This document shows, piece after piece, positions 6,293 through 10,309 of a stretch of DNA of 10,309 nucleotides. Numbering within the stretch: the first letter of the stretch is position 1; every line of letters starts with the position of its first letter. Made by a program: the position numbers and the translations under genes. Source of the stretch: JALHVH01 sp964544265 (GTDB taxonomy: Bacteria > Acidobacteriota > Aminicenantia > Aminicenantales > Saccharicenantaceae). The stretch is from contig CAZJBD010000083.1 of the NCBI GenBank assembly GCA_964544265.1, positions 1 to 10,309 of the forward strand, given 5' to 3'. The notes beneath the pieces were generated by a model, which saw only the letters and a list, made by a program, of their open reading frames with translations, did not search any database and was not told where the DNA came from.

Positions 6293-7993
6293 GTGAAAAG
6301 AGCAAAATACGCCCTTGGACTGGATCTGGGCACCAACACCGTCCGGGCCCTCATCGTCGACGTGCGGAACGGGAGCGAGGTCGGAACAGCCATCCACGGC
6401 TACGAAACGGGCGAGGAGGGCATCGTCCTCGATCCGGCCGATCCCAACTTGGCCCGGCAGAACCCGGCCGACTACATCAAGGGCATCGAGGCCTCGATCA
6501 AGCGGGCGGTGGCCATGGCCGGCAAACGGGATAAGAGCTTTGACCCTAAAAACATCGTCGGGATCGGGATCGACACGACGGGCTCGACTCCCCTCCCCGT
6601 GGACCGGGGGGGTACCCCCCTAGCCATCAAGAAAGAGTTCCGCAGGAATCCCAATGCCATGGCCTGGCTCTGGAAGGACCACACAGGCCACGCCGAGGCC
6701 GCGGAGATCACGGCCCTAGCCTCCCGGGAGCACCCGGAGTACCTGGCTAAATGCGGCGGCACCTATTCTTCGGAGTGGTTCTTCAGCAAAATCCTCCACT
6801 GCCTCAGGGTCGATCCCGCGGTTTTCGACGCCGCCTGGAGCTGGGTCGAATGCTGCGATTACGTCCCCGCCGTCCTCACGGGCGCGACGGGGCCGGAATC
6901 GATAAAGAGAAGCCGGTGCGCCGCGGGCCACAAGGCGATGTTCAACGAAGCCTGGGGGGGTCTCCCCTCAAAGGAATTCCTGTCCAAGCTCGACCCCAAG
7001 TTGGGAGCGCTCAGGGACAGACTTTATGAAAAGAGCTATCCGGTCGACGTCGCCGCGGGAAGGCTCACCCCCGCCTGGTCGAAGAAGCTGGGTTTACGGG
7101 CCGCAATCCCCGTCGCGGTCGGCGCCTTCGATGCCCACCTGGGGGCCGTCGGCTCCGGCGTCCGGAAGGGCAAGTTCGTCAAGATTATAGGCACGTCCAC
7201 CTGCGACGTCTGCGTCTGGCCCTCGGATGAAAACCTCCCGGACATTCCTGGCCTCTGCGGCATTGTCGACGGATCGGTCCTTCCCTGCTACCTGGGGCTT
7301 GAAGCCGGGCAGTCGGCCGTCGGGGACATCTTCAACTGGTTCGTTAACGAGATCCAACCCGGAGGACTCCGGAAGGGCTCCCATGAAGTCCTGACGAAGA
7401 AGGCGGCCAAACTCAAGCCCGGACAATCCGGCCTTCTCGCCCTTGACTGGAACAACGGCAACCGGACCATTCTCGTCGACCAAAGGCTTACCGGGGTCCT
7501 TATCGGCCAGACCCTTCACACCCGGCCCGAGGAGATCTACCGGGCGCTCATCGAAGCCACGGCCTTCGGGGCCTTGACCATCATCAAGCGTTTCGAGGAA
7601 TACGGGGTTGCGATCGAGGAGGTCATCAACTGCGGGGGCATCGCCGAAAAGAATCCTCTAGTCATGCAGATCTACGCAGACGTCACGGGCAAGGAGATGA
7701 AGATCGCCCGCTCGGCCCAGACCTGCGCTTTGGGCTCGGCCATGGCCGGGGCCGTCGTCGCGGGCGAGGCGAACGGCGGTTACGCGACTTTCAGCCAGGC
7801 CCAGGCGGCCATGGCTGGAGTGAAGAAGAGAACGTTCAAGCCCGACCCGAAGGCCCACGCAGTCTATGGGGAGCTTTACAAGCTTTACAAACAGCTCCAC
7901 GATGCCTTCGGGAGCAAGGAATATTCCGGCGGATTATTCAACGTCATGAAGGACCTGCTCGAGATTCGCGACAAACACCTACGGGGGAAATGA
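6293..7993 (+). CDS. araB: L-ribulokinase, FGGY carbohydrate kinase family
   Basis: This is the ATP-dependent kinase that converts L-ribulose to L-ribulose-5-phosphate, the second step of L-arabinose catabolism, in the cytoplasm. At 566 residues it matches AraB proteins (E. coli 566). Recognisable blocks in order are the N-terminal phosphate-binding LGLDLGTNTVRALIVDV (residues 8-24), GIGIDTTGSTP (90-100), the AraB-typical NPNAMAWLWKDHT (119-131), YSSEWFFSKILH (158-169), RCAAGHKAMFNEAWGGLP (208-225) and GAFDAHLGAVG (277-287). Asp280 in the last block is the likely catalytic base. Then come GTSTCDV (300-306), GLEAGQSAVGDIFNWF (335-350) and the C-terminal FGGY signature region GGIAEKNPLVMQIYADV (448-464). 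The start is GTG 6293, the only in-frame start nearby, with AAGGGA about 10 bases upstream. The stop TGA overlaps the start of the epimerase gene, indicating translational coupling. WKDHT and the chain length favour ribulokinase over xylulokinase or glycerol kinase. Confidence 0.95.
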   Translation: MKRAKYALGLDLGTNTVRALIVDVRNGSEVGTAIHGYETGEEGIVLDPADPNLARQNPADYIKGIEASIKRAVAMAGKRDKSFDPKNIVGIGIDTTGSTPLPVDRGGTPLAIKKEFRRNPNAMAWLWKDHTGHAEAAEITALASREHPEYLAKCGGTYSSEWFFSKILHCLRVDPAVFDAAWSWVECCDYVPAVLTGATGPESIKRSRCAAGHKAMFNEAWGGLPSKEFLSKLDPKLGALRDRLYEKSYPVDVAAGRLTPAWSKKLGLRAAIPVAVGAFDAHLGAVGSGVRKGKFVKIIGTSTCDVCVWPSDENLPDIPGLCGIVDGSVLPCYLGLEAGQSAVGDIFNWFVNEIQPGGLRKGSHEVLTKKAAKLKPGQSGLLALDWNNGNRTILVDQRLTGVLIGQTLHTRPEEIYRALIEATAFGALTIIKRFEEYGVAIEEVINCGGIAEKNPLVMQIYADVTGKEMKIARSAQTCALGSAMAGAVVAGEANGGYATFSQAQAAMAGVKKRTFKPDPKAHAVYGELYKLYKQLHDAFGSKEYSGGLFNVMKDLLEIRDKHLRGK

Positions 7994-8700
7994 TGCTCGA
8001 AAATCTTAAAAAGGAGGTCTGGCGGGCCAACCTGGACCTAGTCAAGTACGGCCTGATCATTTTGACCTTCGGCAATGCGAGCGGCATCGACCGCAAGAAG
8101 GGCCTTGTCGCCATCAAGCCGAGCGGCGTCTCCTATGATGAATTGAAACCCTCTGATATAGTCCTTGTCGGGCTTGACGGGAAGGTGGCCGAAGGAACTC
8201 TAAACCCCTCCTCGGACACGCCGACCCATCTCGCTTTATACCGGATGTTCCCCGGAGTCGGCGGCATCGTCCACGCCCACAGCGAATACGCCACTATGTT
8301 CGCCCAAGCCGCAAAGGAAATCCCCTGCCTGGGGACGACCCACGCCGACCATTTCCAGGGGCCGGTTCCGGTCACCCGTTTCTTGACGAAAAGAGAGGTT
8401 AAGGCCGACTATGAGGGCAACACGGGCCGGGTGATTCTCGAGAGGTTCGCTGATCTCGATCCTCTGGGCACCCCGGCCGTTCTGGTGGCCGGGCACGGGC
8501 CCTTCGCCTGGGGAAGAACTCCATCTGAGGCGGCCCAGAACGCTCTGGTCCTGGAAAGGACGGCCAAGGCAGCCCTGGGGACCCTGACCCTAGACCCGGG
8601 CAGGCCCCCTCTGCCGGGCTACATCCTCGAGAAACACTTTCAGAGAAAACACGGCCCTCAGGCGACCTACGGACAGAAAAAGGGAGGAGCAAAGAAATGA
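7993..8700 (+). CDS. araD: L-ribulose-5-phosphate 4-epimerase (class II aldolase/adducin fold)
   Basis: AraD interconverts L-ribulose-5-phosphate and D-xylulose-5-phosphate, linking arabinose to the pentose phosphate pathway. The protein has 235 residues against 231 in E. coli AraD. From the ATG at 7993, the zinc and catalytic residues are all visible: Asp75 in SSDTPTH, His94 and His96 in IVHAHSEYA, Asp119 in TTHADHF, His168 in VAGHGPFAWG and Tyr226 in the C-terminal ATYGQ. Phosphate-binding motifs GNASGID and KPSGVSYDEL are also present. Two adjacent ATGs exist (7990 and 7993). The second is preferred because GGGGGA (7983-7988) is better spaced from it and it gives MLENLKKEV, like the E. coli start. 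The C-terminal tail after YGQ is lysine-rich and encoded where the next gene's ribosome binding site lies. The gene overlaps the kinase stop by one base (four bases if the 7990 ATG is used) and the isomerase start by four (ATGA). Confidence 0.95.
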   Translation: MLENLKKEVWRANLDLVKYGLIILTFGNASGIDRKKGLVAIKPSGVSYDELKPSDIVLVGLDGKVAEGTLNPSSDTPTHLALYRMFPGVGGIVHAHSEYATMFAQAAKEIPCLGTTHADHFQGPVPVTRFLTKREVKADYEGNTGRVILERFADLDPLGTPAVLVAGHGPFAWGRTPSEAAQNALVLERTAKAALGTLTLDPGRPPLPGYILEKHFQRKHGPQATYGQKKGGAKK

Positions 8701-10178
8701 AGAACCTGCCGAAAGTCAAACTGGGAATCGTGGCCGTCAGCCGCGACTGCTTCCCCATCGAACTCTCCAGGAAAAGGCGGGAGAAAGTCTTCAAGGAATG
8801 CCGGAAGAAGGGCCTTCCGATCGTCAAGATCGCAACCATCATCGAGAACGAGAAAAATGCGATGGAGGCTCTCGAGGAGATCCGGGCCAAGGGTGTAAAC
8901 GCCCTGGTCATCTATTTGGGCAACTTCGGCCCCGAAGGTCCCACGACGATCCTGGCCCAAAAGTTTGGAGGGCCGGTCATGTTCGCGGCCGCCGCTGAGG
9001 AGACGGGCAAAAACCTTATTGCCGGGCGCGGCGACGCCTACTGCGGCCTGCTCAACACGTCCTATAATACTGGCCTCAGAAAGCTCCGTCCCTACATCCC
9101 AGAATACCCCGTGGGCATCCCCTCCGAGGTCGCCGGCATGATCGCCGGATTCATACCTGTTGCCAGAATTATCCTGGCTCTGGCCAAGCTTAAAATATTC
9201 TCTTTCGGCCCCCGGCCGCAGGACTTCCTGGCCTGCAACGCGCCCATCAAGCCTCTCTACGACCTCGGCGTCGAGATCATGGAGAACAGCGAGCTCGACC
9301 TCTACGATATCTTTCTTAAAGCCAAGGGCGAACCGGCGATCAAGGCCGTGGCCAGGGACATGGCCAGGGAGCTGGGAAAGGGCAACCGCTTCCCCGGCCT
9401 TCTCGAAAAACTGGCCCAGTACGAGGTGGCCCTGAAGAAGTTCATGGAGGCGAACCTGGGCGCCTCCGAGTATGCTGTGTTCGCTAATAAGTGCTGGCCC
9501 GCCTACGAGAGCTACTTTGGGTTCGTCCCCTGCTACGTCAATTCGCGGATGGCTTCCCGGGGCATCCCAATCTCCTGCGAGGTGGACATCTACGGCGCCC
9601 TGAGCGAATACATCGCCACCTGCGCGACGGAGCTTCCGGCGACCCTCCTGGACATCAACAATACGGTTCCTTACGACATGCACGCGGAAGCAAAAAAGGT
9701 CATAGGCCCCTACAAAGCGAACGATCTCTTCATGGGCTTCCACTGCGGCAACACGTCCTCTCTCTGCATGGTCGGCGGGGAGATGAAATACCAGCTCATC
9801 ATGCACCGGCTCCTGGAGCCGGGGAAGGAGCCCGACATCACTCGCGGCACGCTGGAAGGCCGGATCAGGCCGGGAGAGGTCACGATCTTCCGGCTGCAAT
9901 CCACGGCCGATACCATGCTCCGTTCTTACATGGTCGAGGGCGAAGTCCTGAACATCGATCCCAAGTCGTTCGGGGGAATCGGGGTTTTTGCGGTGAAGGA
10001 AATGGGGCGCTTCTACCGTCACGTCCTCATCGAGAAGCGCTTCCCCCACCACACGGCCGTGGCTTTCCGGCACGCCGGCAAGACGCTCTTTACCGCCATG
10101 CGGATGCTGGGAGTAGAAGACATCGCGACAAACCGGCCCGCGGGCGTTCTCTATCCAACAGAAAACCCGTTCGCCTGA
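8697..10178 (+). CDS. L-fucose/L-arabinose isomerase superfamily protein, probable L-arabinose isomerase of the operon
   Basis: This 493-residue protein belongs to the FucI/AraA-type metal-dependent aldose-ketose isomerases. Candidate metal ligands are Glu295 in SCEVDIYGALSEYI and Asp319 in ATLLDINNTV, separated by 24 residues exactly as Glu337 and Asp361 are in E. coli FucI. His451 or His452 in RFPHHTAVAFRHAG is the likely third ligand. FHCGNTSS (348-355) is another conserved-looking block. It is shorter than FucI (591 residues) and lacks the AraA signature sequences I know, so it is a distinct subgroup. Because it is coupled to araB and araD and no classical araA is present, it most likely converts L-arabinose to L-ribulose; this is inference from context. 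L-fucose or another aldose remains possible. The start is ATG 8697, overlapping the araD stop (ATGA), with a strong AGGGAGGAG site 7 bases upstream. It appears cytoplasmic. No terminator is visible after it. Confidence 0.88.
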   Translation: MKNLPKVKLGIVAVSRDCFPIELSRKRREKVFKECRKKGLPIVKIATIIENEKNAMEALEEIRAKGVNALVIYLGNFGPEGPTTILAQKFGGPVMFAAAAEETGKNLIAGRGDAYCGLLNTSYNTGLRKLRPYIPEYPVGIPSEVAGMIAGFIPVARIILALAKLKIFSFGPRPQDFLACNAPIKPLYDLGVEIMENSELDLYDIFLKAKGEPAIKAVARDMARELGKGNRFPGLLEKLAQYEVALKKFMEANLGASEYAVFANKCWPAYESYFGFVPCYVNSRMASRGIPISCEVDIYGALSEYIATCATELPATLLDINNTVPYDMHAEAKKVIGPYKANDLFMGFHCGNTSSLCMVGGEMKYQLIMHRLLEPGKEPDITRGTLEGRIRPGEVTIFRLQSTADTMLRSYMVEGEVLNIDPKSFGGIGVFAVKEMGRFYRHVLIEKRFPHHTAVAFRHAGKTLFTAMRMLGVEDIATNRPAGVLYPTENPFA

Positions 10179-10180
10179 GA

Positions 10181-10291
10181 TCGCTGGGGTTTCGGAAGAT
10201 CTCCGTCCGCGGCGCCAAGCTCGGCAAGTTCAGTCGGGCCGACGAGTTAACGACGGACGACTTCGAGATGCTGGTCATTGCAGAGAAATAA
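10181..10291 (+). pseudogene. possible 3' remnant of an unrecognised gene (start-less coding-like tail)
   Basis: Directly after the isomerase stop, a frame different from the isomerase stays open for 36 codons to a TAA at 10289-10291. It reads SLGFRKISVRGAKLGKF and then RADELTTDDFEMLVIAEK. Codon third positions are mostly G or C, like the real genes here, and the peptide reads like a natural protein end. No ATG, GTG or TTG start lies early in the segment, and the frame upstream is only the shadow of the isomerase. It vaguely resembles the C-terminal strand of a SAM-dependent methyltransferase, but this is a weak impression. Alternatively it is non-coding sequence open by chance. Confidence 0.25.
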
Positions 10292-10309
10292 AAGCCGGTG
10301 CAGCGACCG

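Noticed and set aside
6195..6296. A 33-codon plus-strand frame (MDMKVGLTLTASRAING...) ending across the araB start
   Set aside because: No Shine-Dalgarno site. It spans the predicted promoter, so a transcript from that promoter would lack its start codon. Probably chance, although its stop overlaps the kinase GTG.
6606..6620. Perfect palindrome GGGGGGTACCCCCC inside araB
   Set aside because: It encodes conserved-frame residues RGGTPL and is explained by Gly, Thr and Pro codons in a G+C-rich gene; the reading frame is intact, so there is no sign of a frameshift.
8667..10073. A 468-codon open frame on the minus strand opposite the isomerase
   Set aside because: No recognisable motifs and atypical composition; the plus-strand isomerase is conserved, coupled to araD and has a strong ribosome binding site.

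Overview
This is bacterial DNA of fairly high G+C content, with compact genes, good Shine-Dalgarno sites and G/C-rich third codon positions. A run of exactly 100 Ns (2100-2199) suggests a scaffolded draft or metagenome-assembled genome. The gene mix is an arabinofuranosidase-type hydrolase, a large secreted Asp-box (BNR) repeat protein, a secreted amidohydrolase and an L-arabinose catabolic operon. This fits a heterotrophic, polysaccharide-degrading bacterium. An uncultivated Acidobacteriota or Aminicenantes-like lineage is my best guess, but no marker gene is present to test it.

Layout. On the minus strand (4244 down to 1) lie a secreted BNR/Asp-box repeat protein, interrupted by the N gap, and then a GH127 (DUF1680) beta-L-arabinofuranosidase-like enzyme. 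The GH127 gene starts with TTG and runs off the left edge. Only 55 bases separate the two, with no visible terminator, so they are probably co-transcribed. On the plus strand, diverging from a 74-base AT-rich promoter region (4245-4318), are a small glyoxalase/VOC-family protein and a signal-peptide-bearing metal-dependent amidohydrolase. After a 140-base intergenic region holding a good sigma-70-like promoter comes a tightly coupled plus-strand operon: araB-type ribulokinase, araD-type L-ribulose-5-phosphate 4-epimerase, and a sugar isomerase of the L-fucose/L-arabinose isomerase superfamily. The adjacent genes of this operon overlap by 1 to 4 bases. The last 130 bases hold an unrecognised, start-less coding-like tail. 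No gene-free stretch exceeds 300 bases.

How it works together. The GH127 enzyme probably releases L-arabinose from arabinose-containing glycans. The operon then carries out L-arabinose to L-ribulose (isomerase), L-ribulose to L-ribulose-5-phosphate (AraB) and on to D-xylulose-5-phosphate (AraD), which enters the pentose phosphate pathway. The notable point is that the isomerase slot is filled by a FucI-type protein rather than classical AraA. The BNR, VOC and amidohydrolase genes have no obvious role in this pathway. I see no mobile element, CRISPR array, RNA gene or clearly new multi-gene system.
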